Shown in pieces: positions 20,227-28,593 of a stretch of DNA of 64,000 bases. The notes beneath the pieces are model-generated. The model did not search any database, was not told where the DNA came from, and saw only the letters and a list, made by a program, of their open reading frames with translations. The DNA lies in contig NZ_MLBG01000004.1 in the NCBI RefSeq assembly GCF_001936595.1, positions 42,163 through 106,162 on the forward strand. Direction: 5' to 3'. The translations under genes and the position numbers were made by a program. This DNA comes from Desulfovibrio sp. DV (GTDB lineage: Bacteria; Desulfobacterota; Desulfovibrionia; Desulfovibrionales; Desulfovibrionaceae). How positions within the stretch are numbered: position 1 is the stretch's first letter; each line of letters begins with the position of its first letter.

Positions 20227-22656
20227 ATGTCGGACCGCTATATCTGTATTCATGGCCATTTTTACCAGCCGCCCCGGGATAACCCGTGGCTTGAGGACAT
20301 CGAGGTCCAGGATTCGGCCTATCCCTACCATGACTGGAACGAACGCATTACCGCCGAATGCTATGCTGCCAACGCCATTTCCAGAGCCTTGGACCAGCAA
20401 GGGCGCATCGCCAGGTTGGTCAACAATTACGCCCGGATCAGTTTCAACTTCGGGCCGACGCTGCTGCCCTGGATGCAGGCCCATGCGCCGGACGCCTACG
20501 AGGCCATCCTGGAGGCCGACAAGCAAAGCACGGAGACCTTCTCCGGCCATGGCTCGGCCCTGGCCCAGGCCTACAACCACATGATTTTGCCTTTGGCCAA
20601 CGGGCGCGACAAACACACGCAGATTCTCTGGGGAATCAAAGACTTCGAGTATCGCTTCAAGCGTAAGCCCGAAGGCATGTGGCTGCCGGAAGCGGCTGTC
20701 GACCTCGAATCCCTTGAGATGATGGCCGGGCTTGGCATTGTTTTCGTCATCCTGGCTCCGCGCCAGGCCCAGCGCGTACGATCGCTGCCTGACGGCGAGT
20801 GGCAGCAGTCCGGCGAAAACGACATCGATCCTGGCCGGGCCTATGTCCTTTCCCTGCCTTCGGGCAAGACCATCCACGCGTTTTTCTACGACGGCCCCAT
20901 ATCCAGGGCCGTGGCCTTCGAGGGCCTGCTCAACAACGGCGAGGACTTTGCCAACCGGCTCTTGTCCGGCTTTCCGGAAAACGATGCCGGCCCGCGCCTC
21001 ATGCACATCGCCACAGACGGGGAAAGCTACGGCCACCACCACCGTGGCGGCGAAATGGCCCTGACCCGGGCCCTGGATTACATCGAGTCCAACAACCTTG
21101 CCCGACTGACGAATTATGGCCAGTACCTGGAAGAGCATCCGGCCGACCATGTCGTGGAGATCGTTGAGAACAGTTCCTGGAGCTGCATCCACGGGATTGA
21201 GCGCTGGCGGGCGGATTGCGGCTGCAACAGCGGCGGCCACCCGGAGTGGAACCAGTCCTGGCGGGGACCCCTGCGCCAGGCCATGGACTGGCTGCGGGAC
21301 AGCATCATGCCGCAATTCGAGCAGGTGGCCAAAGGACTCCTCAAGGACCCGTGGGCTGCCCGGGATGCCTACATCGATGTGGTCGTGGACCGTTCGGCCG
21401 ACCGGGTCGGCCGATTCTTAAGCAGCCAGGCCAGCCGGGCCCTCAGCCAGGAGGAAGAGACAACCGTCCTGACGCTCATGGAACTGCAGCGCCATGCCAT
21501 GCTCATGTACACGAGCTGCGGCTGGTTCTTCGACGAGATTTCCGGCATAGAAACCATTCAAGTCATCCAGTACGCCGGAAGAGTCGTCCAGTTGGCCCAA
21601 GCGCTTTTTGGCGTTGCCTATGAACCGGAATTTCTCGATCGCCTGGAGCAGGCCAAAAGCGCCATCCCCGATCATGTGAACGGGAAGGTCATCTATAATC
21701 GGTTCGTCAAGCCGACCATGCTGACCCTTAAAGACGTCGGGGCGCACTTTGCCATGAGTTCGCTGTTTGCCGAATACAGTGAACGCGATTTTATCTATTC
21801 CTATTCTGTGGATACGGAGAACTATCGGCGCTTTCAGTCCGGCAAGACGAAACTGGCCGTCGGCCGGGTGAAGGTCACGTCCGAGGTGACCTACGAATAT
21901 ATCACCCTGTGGTTTGGCGTCCTGCATCTTGGAGATCACAACATCACCTACGGCATCAGTGAATATCTGGAGCCAAGGAAATACGAAGACCTGGTGAAGA
22001 CGCTTTCCGAAGCCTTTTCCAGCGGTGATCTGCTGCGAACCCTGCATATTTTGGAGGAGTACTTTCAGACGTCGACCTATGCCCTGGCCTCGCTGTTTGT
22101 CGATGAACGGCGCAAGATCCTGGGTATGGTCATGGACCCGATCCTGCGCGAGGCCCAGGCCACTTATGAGGCGATTTACGAACACCACGCACCGCTGATC
22201 CGTTTCTTGAAAGAGGTCGGCACACCACAGCCCAAAGCCCTGTCTGTTGCGGCGGAACTGTGTCTCAACGCCAAGCTCAGCAAGGCCGTGACCGGCGAAG
22301 AACCCGATATGGCGCTGGTCAAGCCCCTGCTGGAAGAGGCCCGTCTGGCCGGCATCACGCTGGATGGGACCAGGCTGGGCTTTCTGCTCAAGACCACCAT
22401 CGAGCGCATGGCCGAACAGCTTTTCAACAACCCCGACGATTGCTCCTGTATGGAGCAACTCAACAACGCCGCGGTCTTGGCCCGGTCCGTACCCTTTGAC
22501 GTCAATTTGTGGCGGCCCCAGACCCTGTGCTTCAAGATCATCCACGCCTACTGGCCGGAGCACAAGCGCAAGGCCGTCCAGGGCGACGCCGACGCCAGGC
22601 AGTGGATTCGAAGCGCCACAGTGCTGGCTGAGAATTTCTCGGTGCAACTGCCCTAG
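20227..22656 (+). CDS. GH57 family glycoside hydrolase with DUF3536
   Basis: 809 residues. The N-terminal GH57 barrel starts YICIHGHFYQPPRDNPW. It includes WLPEAAVDLESLEMM and LMHIATDGESYGHHHRGGE, which holds the candidate catalytic Asp, and a WSCIHGIERWRADCGCNSGG block. The C-terminal 450 residues match DUF3536, usually fused to this GH57 subtype. Relatives are encoded with maltodextrin and trehalose enzymes; they are probably alpha-glucan acting, but the exact reaction is not established. AGGAGG 5 bases before ATG supports the start. It ends the treY unit; strong hairpins follow. Confidence 0.9.
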   Translation: MSDRYICIHGHFYQPPRDNPWLEDIEVQDSAYPYHDWNERITAECYAANAISRALDQQGRIARLVNNYARISFNFGPTLLPWMQAHAPDAYEAILEADKQSTETFSGHGSALAQAYNHMILPLANGRDKHTQILWGIKDFEYRFKRKPEGMWLPEAAVDLESLEMMAGLGIVFVILAPRQAQRVRSLPDGEWQQSGENDIDPGRAYVLSLPSGKTIHAFFYDGPISRAVAFEGLLNNGEDFANRLLSGFPENDAGPRLMHIATDGESYGHHHRGGEMALTRALDYIESNNLARLTNYGQYLEEHPADHVVEIVENSSWSCIHGIERWRADCGCNSGGHPEWNQSWRGPLRQAMDWLRDSIMPQFEQVAKGLLKDPWAARDAYIDVVVDRSADRVGRFLSSQASRALSQEEETTVLTLMELQRHAMLMYTSCGWFFDEISGIETIQVIQYAGRVVQLAQALFGVAYEPEFLDRLEQAKSAIPDHVNGKVIYNRFVKPTMLTLKDVGAHFAMSSLFAEYSERDFIYSYSVDTENYRRFQSGKTKLAVGRVKVTSEVTYEYITLWFGVLHLGDHNITYGISEYLEPRKYEDLVKTLSEAFSSGDLLRTLHILEEYFQTSTYALASLFVDERRKILGMVMDPILREAQATYEAIYEHHAPLIRFLKEVGTPQPKALSVAAELCLNAKLSKAVTGEEPDMALVKPLLEEARLAGITLDGTRLGFLLKTTIERMAEQLFNNPDDCSCMEQLNNAAVLARSVPFDVNLWRPQTLCFKIIHAYWPEHKRKAVQGDADARQWIRSATVLAENFSVQLP

Positions 22657-22751
22657 GCCCAAGCCGGCGGCAGGCACAGGTCCGGGCGGAACCGTCCTCG
22701 GCCAGCCGTGGCAAAGGCCCGGCAAACACTGCCTGGGAAGCGTCAGCCACC

Positions 22752-22796
22752 AACCAGAAGCCCCCCGCAGGATACTCTCGCGGGGGGCTTCTGGTT
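22752..22796. terminator. Strong hairpin after the GH57 gene
   Basis: A perfect 16-bp stem AACCAGAAGCCCCCCG / CGGGGGGCTTCTGGTT, about 95 bases past the GH57 stop. The stem is GC-rich with an A/T-rich foot, so it could act in both directions. Confidence 0.65.
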
Positions 22797-22816
22797 CAAG
22801 CGGCGTTGCGGCGCAA

Positions 22817-22863
22817 GAGCCCCGGGTGCAGCCTGTTCGTGTGAACAGGCGCACCCGGGGCTC
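22817..22863. terminator. Long hairpin downstream of the SH3-domain gene
   Basis: GAGCCCCGGGTGC pairs with GCACCCGGGGCTC, and inside them GCCTGTTC pairs with GAACAGGC around GTGT, giving about 21 bp with one bulge. It lies 27 bases past the SH3-gene stop (minus strand). No T run follows, so an RNA-stabilising role is equally possible. Confidence 0.5.
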
Positions 22864-22890
22864 AGGGGATGGAGCCAGACAGGCCCGGCC

Positions 22891-23172
22891 TTACTGGGTG
22901 GTGTTGTCCAGGCAGACCCAGCCGCGCTGTCCGGTTCCGGCGACGTCGACATAGGCCCAACCCTCGCGATCATTGACAAGGATATTGAGCGGCTGCCTGA
23001 AGGGCAGCTTCGCCAGCTCGCCGCAATAGGTGCCCTGGCAGTTGCGAAGGGGCAGGCCGGTAAAGCCGGCCAACACTGTCCCGGTGATCGGAGCGGCAGA
23101 GGCGGCGCTGAACATCCCGCTGGCGGCGATGCCCAGAACCATCCCAACGATCCATTTATATTGGCGTTTCAT
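22891..23172 (-). CDS. Small secreted SH3-like domain protein
   Basis: 93 residues. A signal peptide ends at FSAASAA (about residue 27). The remainder reads as one bacterial SH3 domain: TGLPLRNCQGTYCGELAKLPF, ILVNDREGWAYVDV, GQRGWVCLDN. Two Cys (in NCQGTYC) may form a disulfide, with a third near the C-terminus. Such domains bind peptidoglycan or envelope ligands. GAGGAG precedes the ATG. It is the leftmost gene of a minus-strand stress-type series. Confidence 0.82.
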   Translation of the reverse strand: MKRQYKWIVGMVLGIAASGMFSAASAAPITGTVLAGFTGLPLRNCQGTYCGELAKLPFRQPLNILVNDREGWAYVDVAGTGQRGWVCLDNTTQ

Positions 23173-23275
23173 AACAACTCCTCGGGTGAAATGTTTATGC
23201 ATAAGTCCATGGTGAGGAGTTACGGGTTCGGATTGTGCTTGCAGAGTCTTGTTTCCGGACCATAAAATTGGAAGA

Positions 23276-23328
23276 ATGCGGCGGGGTGTGAAGTTCTGGT
23301 CCTTGCACAAGTATGTACCCCGCCGCAT
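23276..23328. terminator. Hairpin downstream of the glycine-zipper gene
   Basis: Perfect 12-bp arms ATGCGGCGGGGT / ACCCCGCCGCAT with a 29-base loop. On the minus strand it is followed by a moderately T-rich stretch (TTCTTCCAATTTTAT), fitting termination of the upstream glycine-zipper transcript. Confidence 0.5.
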
Positions 23329-23466
23329 GGTAAGAGTCAAACTGTAAGCCTTGTTTGTTGCACGCGTTTCAGATTTGCGTCTGGCAGGATTCGTCAGTGG
23401 CCGGCCTGAGATTGCCTGCAGCTTTGTGCAGGCGGGGCATGCTCTTTGCCGACTGCGGAAATTGCA

Positions 23467-23712
23467 TTAATTCCCGTAGTATTGGCGACGTTCCTGCTCG
23501 TTGCCGTAGATTCCTCCGGCCACGCCGCCCAATGCGCCGCCGACCAAGGCTCCGACGCCGAGGTTGCCGCCGGCCAGGGCGCTGATGCCAAGGCCCGCAC
23601 CCGCGCCGAGGGCTGCGCCGGAGAGCGCTCCCTGCTGCGTGGGGGACATGCGCGTACAGGCTGAAAGGCTGAGAAAGGCAAGGATGAGCATTGAAGCAAG
23701 TATGGTTCGCAT
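23467..23712 (-). CDS. Glycine-zipper lipoprotein
   Basis: 81 residues. A signal with lipobox LSAC (Cys near residue 19) is followed by a glycine-zipper helix pair: GALSGAALGAGAGLGISALA and GALVGGALGGVAGGIYG. This is the architecture of OsmB-like and surface-antigen-type small outer-membrane lipoproteins induced by osmotic stress. A short polar tail (NEQERRQYYGN) ends it. AAGGA precedes the ATG and overlaps the end of the upstream gene (10-base gap), so the two are co-transcribed. Confidence 0.85.
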   Translation of the reverse strand: MRTILASMLILAFLSLSACTRMSPTQQGALSGAALGAGAGLGISALAGGNLGVGALVGGALGGVAGGIYGNEQERRQYYGN

Positions 23713-23722
23713 GATGGTGTCC

Positions 23723-24106
23723 TTATTTCTTCTTTTGGGGCGCGATGATTTCATGCCAAATGACATCAAACACATCGCGCTGCATCTTGTCGGGGTTGGT
23801 CCGGTAGTAGGTGTCAATCGTGTTGGACAGGTCTGACCAACTGATGTCTTTCAAACCGTCCACCCAGCCAACGACGAGTTTCGAAGGTTCTTGCGAGCGC
23901 TTTTCCCGTACATGGTATTCCAGAACGAGAGCGCTTCCGGCTCCAAACAAGAAGGCCTTTTTCTCCAGGTCGGAAGATTTCATCCAGACCTCGCCGTCGA
24001 CATCCGGAGCTGGATGGGCCGTTGTTTTCTGGGCATAGCCGGAGATGGGTCCGGCGCAGAGAAATGCAGCCAGCAAGACGGTGAGGGCAAAGTGACGATT
24101 TTTCAT
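23723..24106 (-). CDS. Secreted protein of unknown function
   Basis: 127 residues. A clear signal peptide (cleavage near GYAQ, residue 26) is followed by a mixed charged domain with GEVWMKSSDLEKKAFLFGAG and SWSDLSNTIDTYYRTNPDKM. I do not recognise the family with certainty; the second motif resembles proteins with an EF-hand-free helical domain where SALVLEYH precedes a long amphipathic helix. GAGG precedes the ATG. It sits between the GH75-like gene and the glycine-zipper gene in the same direction. Confidence 0.75.
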   Translation of the reverse strand: MKNRHFALTVLLAAFLCAGPISGYAQKTTAHPAPDVDGEVWMKSSDLEKKAFLFGAGSALVLEYHVREKRSQEPSKLVVGWVDGLKDISWSDLSNTIDTYYRTNPDKMQRDVFDVIWHEIIAPQKKK

Positions 24107-24213
24107 GGCGGCCTCGTATTGGTATGTGGTTTGAGGGGGTTGTTTGTTGTGTCTGGAAATTATGGTGCTGTTGGATGTCGTTGGGGCCAGGGGTGTGCTT
24201 TGGATGTTGCGGT

Positions 24214-25047
24214 TCATTGGGAGGCATTGGCTGTTGCGGCATTTTGAGGGTTTGGACTACGGCTGGGGAGTGCCTCTTGAAGTCGTCTGTGGCCTCCCCA
24301 CGCTTCAAAGAGCTGTTTGGCGTGTTCATTTATGAAGTCAACGGTAAGGGGCCAGCCCATGGCGCTGTTTGCGAAGATAACGTAAATAAATTTATCTTCA
24401 GAACCTTCTTCTCTTGGGTCGCTTTGGGTGCCGATTGCATGGGCCAGGGCGATGGATCCTTCACCAATGCTGTCCTCAGGGCCGACGTCGGCAAAAATAC
24501 ATCCTGAACTGGTGTTGTTTTTTCTGTTGATGACGAAGCCAAAGTCGCCAATCTGCATGGGAATGTTGATTTTTTTTGGGAGTACGTAGAAGGGGATCGT
24601 TTCAGAATCGACATAACGATTTTGGTCGCCATGCTCTTTTGTGCTGTCCTGCAACGTTGTGCCGGAAACATAGAAACCCGGGGCCGGATCGCCTGCATCC
24701 TGGGTTATGGGTTTGCCATGCGAATCCCCGGTGTCGGTGACAAGGCCCCACCAGTTGCCTTTGCTTCCTGCGTTGGCGAGGTAATCCAAGCCAAGATCAA
24801 GATTCTTGTGATAGGCAGTCGGGGCGCCATCCGCATTGATCTGCATCGTTGTTTCAAAAAAATAGACGCCTTTGGACTCCTTGAGATGGTAAATGTCTGT
24901 ATTCCCGATTTTTTGGACAAGCTCTCGGGTTGTCGTCCGGTTTGTTGTTTCGGTACCTGTTGGTGTTTTCTGGGCAAGGCTCGAGAAGGGGTGCGCGAAG
25001 AGCAAGGTCCCAAGCAGAAAAGTCTGTATTGCATGAGCGTTTTTCAT
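24214..25047 (-). CDS. Secreted GH75 (chitosanase-like) domain protein
   Basis: 277 residues with a signal peptide (to about FSSLAQ, residue 25). From residue 60 the sequence follows the GH75 fold: YFFETTMQINADGAPTAYHK, LDYLANAGSKGNWWGLVT, PAPGFYVSGTTLQD, RYVDSETIPFYVLP, GDFGFVINRKNNTSSGCIFADVGPEDSIGEGSIALA. The Asp in FADVGP and the Glu in GEGS are in the positions expected for catalysis. The last 40 residues are unstructured. GH75 chitosanases are mostly fungal; bacterial GH75-like proteins are known but mostly unstudied. It lies in a run of stress-type envelope genes, so remodelling of an amino-sugar polymer is a guess. Confidence 0.8.
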   Translation of the reverse strand: MKNAHAIQTFLLGTLLFAHPFSSLAQKTPTGTETTNRTTTRELVQKIGNTDIYHLKESKGVYFFETTMQINADGAPTAYHKNLDLGLDYLANAGSKGNWWGLVTDTGDSHGKPITQDAGDPAPGFYVSGTTLQDSTKEHGDQNRYVDSETIPFYVLPKKINIPMQIGDFGFVINRKNNTSSGCIFADVGPEDSIGEGSIALAHAIGTQSDPREEGSEDKFIYVIFANSAMGWPLTVDFINEHAKQLFEAWGGHRRLQEALPSRSPNPQNAATANASQ

Positions 25048-25146
25048 GGCGTTGACCAATTGCGTGCTGCGGTCACTGCGGCATGGTTGCAATCCTGGAT
25101 TCGGGCGGTCCGTTCTCAGGCGGCACCCTCCCATACCTGAATCCTG

Positions 25147-25179
25147 CGTCTGGGGCAGGGTGTTTCCCCGCCCCAGACG
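25147..25179. terminator. Hairpin downstream of the CsbD gene
   Basis: A 10-bp stem CGTCTGGGGC / GCCCCAGACG with a 13-base loop, between the CsbD stop and the GH75-like gene start, both minus strand. The T tract is absent. Confidence 0.5.
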
Positions 25180-25250
25180 GATACTGCGTCCTCTTGGTTG
25201 TTTTTCAGGCCTTGCCCAAGAGGCTGCAATCGTTCTCAGGGGATGTGCGG

Positions 25251-25430
25251 TTATTTTTCCAGCACCTTCTCGATGTGGCCGACCTTTTCCTGGATATGGC
25301 CAGTGAGCTTTTCGCCCTTGCCTTCGATCTCCAGTTCAGGGTTGTTGACGACGACTCCGACAACTTCCTTGATCTTGCCTTTGGCCTGATGCAATTTGCC
25401 TTCAGCGATGTCTTTGGTGCTGGATTTCAT
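25251..25430 (-). CDS. CsbD-family stress protein
   Basis: 59 residues, no signal peptide, highly charged helical. The CsbD pattern is evident: MKSSTKDIAEGKLHQAKGKIKE, then GKGEKLTGHIQEKVGHIEKV. CsbD-like proteins accumulate under osmotic and general stress in many bacteria; the mechanism is unknown. AGGAG precedes the ATG. Its neighbours (DUF3309, BON, glycine zipper) belong to the same stress-type group. Confidence 0.88.
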   Translation of the reverse strand: MKSSTKDIAEGKLHQAKGKIKEVVGVVVNNPELEIEGKGEKLTGHIQEKVGHIEKVLEK

Positions 25431-25546
25431 GAGAAGCCTCCTGGCTGTGTTACGATTTGTTTTCTGTTCTTCGTTGTGGACAGCGGCCCGGATGTTTGTT
25501 GTCGTCGATCCCTGGCCGCAAGGGCTTGTGTCTTCCTGGCTGTTCT

Positions 25547-25705
25547 TTAGAGCTTGCCGAGCAAGACAAGAATTAAAAGAACGACAACAATTGTCCCGAT
25601 GATTCCGCTCGGGCCATATCCCCAGGATCGGCTGTGCGACCAAGTTGGTATGACGCCAAGAAGCAAAAGAATCAGGAGGATGAGTAATATTGTTCCGATT
25701 GACAT
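25547..25705 (-). CDS. DUF3309-family small membrane protein
   Basis: 52 residues: MSIGTILLILLILLLLGVIP, a central WSHSRSWGYGPSGIIG turn, and a second hydrophobic helix IVVVLLILVLLGKL. This two-helix layout with the SRSWGYGPSG loop is characteristic of DUF3309. AGGAG lies 7 bases before the ATG. Function unknown; usually found with CsbD and BON proteins. Confidence 0.88.
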   Translation of the reverse strand: MSIGTILLILLILLLLGVIPTWSHSRSWGYGPSGIIGTIVVVLLILVLLGKL

Positions 25706-25966
25706 GTGTATTCTCCTTTTTTTGTGCGATGGTGGTGCAGGGTTACCTTGCCGTCAAATCGTTCGTGATGGTGATGGAGTCCCTTATCGCAGTCGACATT
25801 GCCGAAATCCTGTCAGAAGTTGTGTCCGAATCGATATCGCCACTGCGTCACCGACGCCCTTGACGGCCCATCTTAGCTCTGGTGCGCTTGGTGCATCCGG
25901 GCGATCCTGATTGGCTGCTTTTGTTGCAGTGCTGCCCGTGTCGCCCTGGGATTTGCCGGCCCATGC

Positions 25967-26803
25967 CTAGGGGGCTGTCTTGCCGTCTGTTGCCGCGACC
26001 ATGTTGTTCACAACCCGCTTGACGCCGTAGACATCGCTCACCAATTTGCCAGTCAGGTCCTTTTCCGCCGCATTGCCGGTCTTGCCGCCCAGGGTGACAA
26101 CCCCATCTTCGGTGTCGACCGTTGTGTTGAGGGCGCTGGTCGAGCGGTGCAGCAGCAATGTTGTCTTGACCAGGGCGCTGGTGGAAGCGTCGTCAATCGC
26201 TTCGTTCATGCCATCGAGCTTCTGCCCCAGGGTTGATTCACCGATCTTCTTGCCGTCTTGTGCCTGTTTTTCCGGCGTTATGACGGTGTTTTTCAAGGTC
26301 ATCTCATTGTTGATGCCTTTGACGCCATCCACGTCCCTGGCGTATTCTGTTGTCAGGTCCTTTTGCGCCGTGCTGTTGGCCTCGCCGCGCAGGGTCACGA
26401 TCCCGTTTTCAACGGACACATTGGTTGCCATGCCATCGACGTTGCGGTGAAAGAGCAGGGTGGACTTCACCCTGGCCATGAGCCATGTGTCCGAATTCGA
26501 GGCGGAAAGTCCTCCGCGCAAGGTCAGTTGGTTGTCGACGCTTGTGACTCCGGGGAGGCTGGCTACCGTTTCCTTGGCCAGCATCTTGTTGGATTCGTCG
26601 ACAACAGACCCGGTCAGAGTGACTGCGCCATTTTTGGCAGTGACTATAATGTTGTCATTTTTGAGGTACGTTTTAAAAACATACGACTGTTCGGCAGCAG
26701 CAATGATGCGGGCATCGGTGTCGGATGCAAACAGTTTGCCGTCAGACAGGATGAGCGCGGCCACTGCGATGATGAGAGCCAGGCTGTAACGTTTGTATTT
26801 CAT
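25967..26803 (-). CDS. Secreted protein with three BON domains
   Basis: 278 residues. A signal peptide (to about KLFAS, residue 27) is followed by three BON domains at roughly residues 33-95, 105-170 and 208-272. Each ends with a strand-turn of the type VENGIVTLRGEANSTAQKDL and a VxGVKxxxNxM block. BON proteins (OsmY type) bind phospholipid or support the envelope under osmotic stress. AAGGA precedes the ATG at about 9 bases. A pair of palindromes lies 184-214 bases upstream, like the one upstream of the PRC-barrel gene. Confidence 0.9.
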   Translation of the reverse strand: MKYKRYSLALIIAVAALILSDGKLFASDTDARIIAAAEQSYVFKTYLKNDNIIVTAKNGAVTLTGSVVDESNKMLAKETVASLPGVTSVDNQLTLRGGLSASNSDTWLMARVKSTLLFHRNVDGMATNVSVENGIVTLRGEANSTAQKDLTTEYARDVDGVKGINNEMTLKNTVITPEKQAQDGKKIGESTLGQKLDGMNEAIDDASTSALVKTTLLLHRSTSALNTTVDTEDGVVTLGGKTGNAAEKDLTGKLVSDVYGVKRVVNNMVAATDGKTAP

Positions 26804-27375
26804 GCGTTGGTATCCTTGTTCGCCCTCTGGTTGAGCGTTTTTTTGTTGGTTCCTGTACTATCGCTACCTAATACAAGTTGCGTACCAAGGCTCTGTTCTG
26901 GCTTTGTTCGTACGCATGACGCTGTTTTGCATGGATATTCGGGGGGTGAGCTGGCTCTGTGCTGGCGTCGAACATCGTTAAAAAGTGGCCATATTTAACC
27001 AAAGGTCATATATGACCGTCTTCGCCTCCTCTGGTCAGGGAGGCTGCAACTCTGGGGATTGTTCTGGTTTTGCTGGAAAAGGCTGTCGCTTGGGCGCTGC
27101 CGGCAGGCTTTTGCCCGAGTCGTCCCGGCCCGGGTGGCGGCGGGGTGCGTCGGTGTCCGCCGGGGCTCGACCAAACGGGGGGCTGCAGCCCAAGGCGTGC
27201 CACCAAGAGCGTGCACGCTCGGGGGTTGGTCCAAGACAGCGCGCAGCCAACCTCTCCTGGGAAGCGACAGGGGCGAAACGCCAGATACGGCGGGCAGGTC
27301 CGGAGGGGGGGGCTGAGGCGGCGTTTGCGGCCATTGGCCGGAATCGGTTTTCGGCCGCTTCAGGGCAGACCGACG
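26804..27375. other. Intergenic region upstream of the BON gene
   Basis: Bases 26804-27020 are the likely promoter region of the BON gene and contain the tandem palindromes at 26987-27017. Bases 27020-27375 are GC-rich with short open frames on both strands, none with a ribosome site or recognisable motif. Confidence 0.4.
26987..27017. promoter_or_regulatory. Tandem palindromic site, copy B
   Basis: GGCCATATTTAACC and GGTCATATATGACC separated by AAA. The second is a perfect palindrome. Layout and sequence match the site at 9500-9530, giving the consensus GGTCATATNTNACC. Confidence 0.65.
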
Positions 27376-28593
27376 TCAGCTTGTGGGGGAACTGGGGAGC
27401 AGGACGGTAACGGTGGTTCCTTCGGTGTCGGATGTGGTGAAGGTGATATGGCCGCCGTGGGCCTTGGCGATAAGCTGGGCGCTGTACGTCCCCAGGCCCG
27501 TGCCATACATCTTGCCGGCAGTCGCATCCTTCTCGAAAAAACGGTCCCGGATGGACTCGGGCACTGTTCCCTGGTTGTGGATTGTGATGCGCAGCCCGGT
27601 TTTTTCCTCATAGTAGGCCACGGTGACACTTTCCCCTGCGGGAGACGCTTCCACAGCGTTTTTTATCAGGTTCATCAGCATGTCCTCGATGAGGAATTCC
27701 TCGACGAACAGCATTGTTTCGCATTGTGGAGGTGTGGTGATGTTGTTTTGTATATTTATTTCTGAATTGAATTGTTGGGAGAGGACGGAAAGAGAGCTTT
27801 TGATGCCCCAGAGCATTTGGTGGAGACAAATCATTTTTCTTCGTGGCGTGTATGTCCCTTTTTCCATCTGCAGCAACGGCTCGGCTGCATCGATAAGCAA
27901 AATGATATGCCGTATGCCTTGCATGATAATTGGAAATGATTCTTTGGCTGCGGCGTCAATATTTCCAACCATTGACAATTGCACCAGACTGAAAAGATTG
28001 ATCAGGGGGCCTTTGATGTCATGGCGGACGATGCGCTCCACATTCTCACGAAATTGTTCGTCCTTTTTCCGTTCGCTGATGTTGATGATGATAATGCGGC
28101 AGACGTTGTCGCCTTCGGTCGTCTGCACTGTGGTGGTTGAGAGGTTCGCCCAGAAATCCGTTCCGTCTCTTCGGATCAGGCGCAACTCCAGGGTTGCCGG
28201 GAGGCCTGTGGCAAAGAGTTGCTTGCGATAGATGTAGTAGCTGTCCTGGTCTTCGTTGTGGATAAAGCGGGTCCATGGCTGTCTGGCCAATTCTCCCCGG
28301 GGCACGCCAAGCAGTTTGGCGGCGGTGAGGTTGGCCTCCAGGATCAGCCCCCGTTCGCTGACGGTGCAATAGCCCACCGGAGCCAGGTCGTAGAGGTCGA
28401 AATAGCGCGCCCGGGAAGCGTCCAGTTCCGTCTGGGCCCGGCGCAATTCCTCGTTTTGCATCTCCAGTTCGATCTGGTGCACCCGCAGTTCGTGCAGTGC
28501 CTGCCGCATCGACTCAGGGGACAACATCGGGGTGTCGTCGGGGTGGTTGGCTCTGGCCAAGGCCTCTGCCCGTTTGCGTAGTTCGTCCATCAT
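27376..28593 (-). CDS. PAS-domain sensor histidine kinase
   Basis: 405 residues, soluble. An N-terminal coiled coil (HELRVHQIELEMQNEELRRA) precedes a PAS domain (about 62-185, YFDLYDLAPVGYCTVSERG). The phosphoacceptor box VERIVRHDIKGPL follows, then HATPase blocks LIKNAVEASPAG and GTGLGTYSAQLIAKAHGG. Autophosphorylates on the His in RHDIKGPL. Its ATG overlaps the stop of the CheB-CheR-PAS gene by 4 bases (ATGA), so the two are translationally coupled and probably one pathway. No receiver-domain partner is adjacent; the sigma54 activator upstream is the nearest output candidate. Confidence 0.9.
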   Translation of the reverse strand: MMDELRKRAEALARANHPDDTPMLSPESMRQALHELRVHQIELEMQNEELRRAQTELDASRARYFDLYDLAPVGYCTVSERGLILEANLTAAKLLGVPRGELARQPWTRFIHNEDQDSYYIYRKQLFATGLPATLELRLIRRDGTDFWANLSTTTVQTTEGDNVCRIIIINISERKKDEQFRENVERIVRHDIKGPLINLFSLVQLSMVGNIDAAAKESFPIIMQGIRHIILLIDAAEPLLQMEKGTYTPRRKMICLHQMLWGIKSSLSVLSQQFNSEINIQNNITTPPQCETMLFVEEFLIEDMLMNLIKNAVEASPAGESVTVAYYEEKTGLRITIHNQGTVPESIRDRFFEKDATAGKMYGTGLGTYSAQLIAKAHGGHITFTTSDTEGTTVTVLLPSSPTS

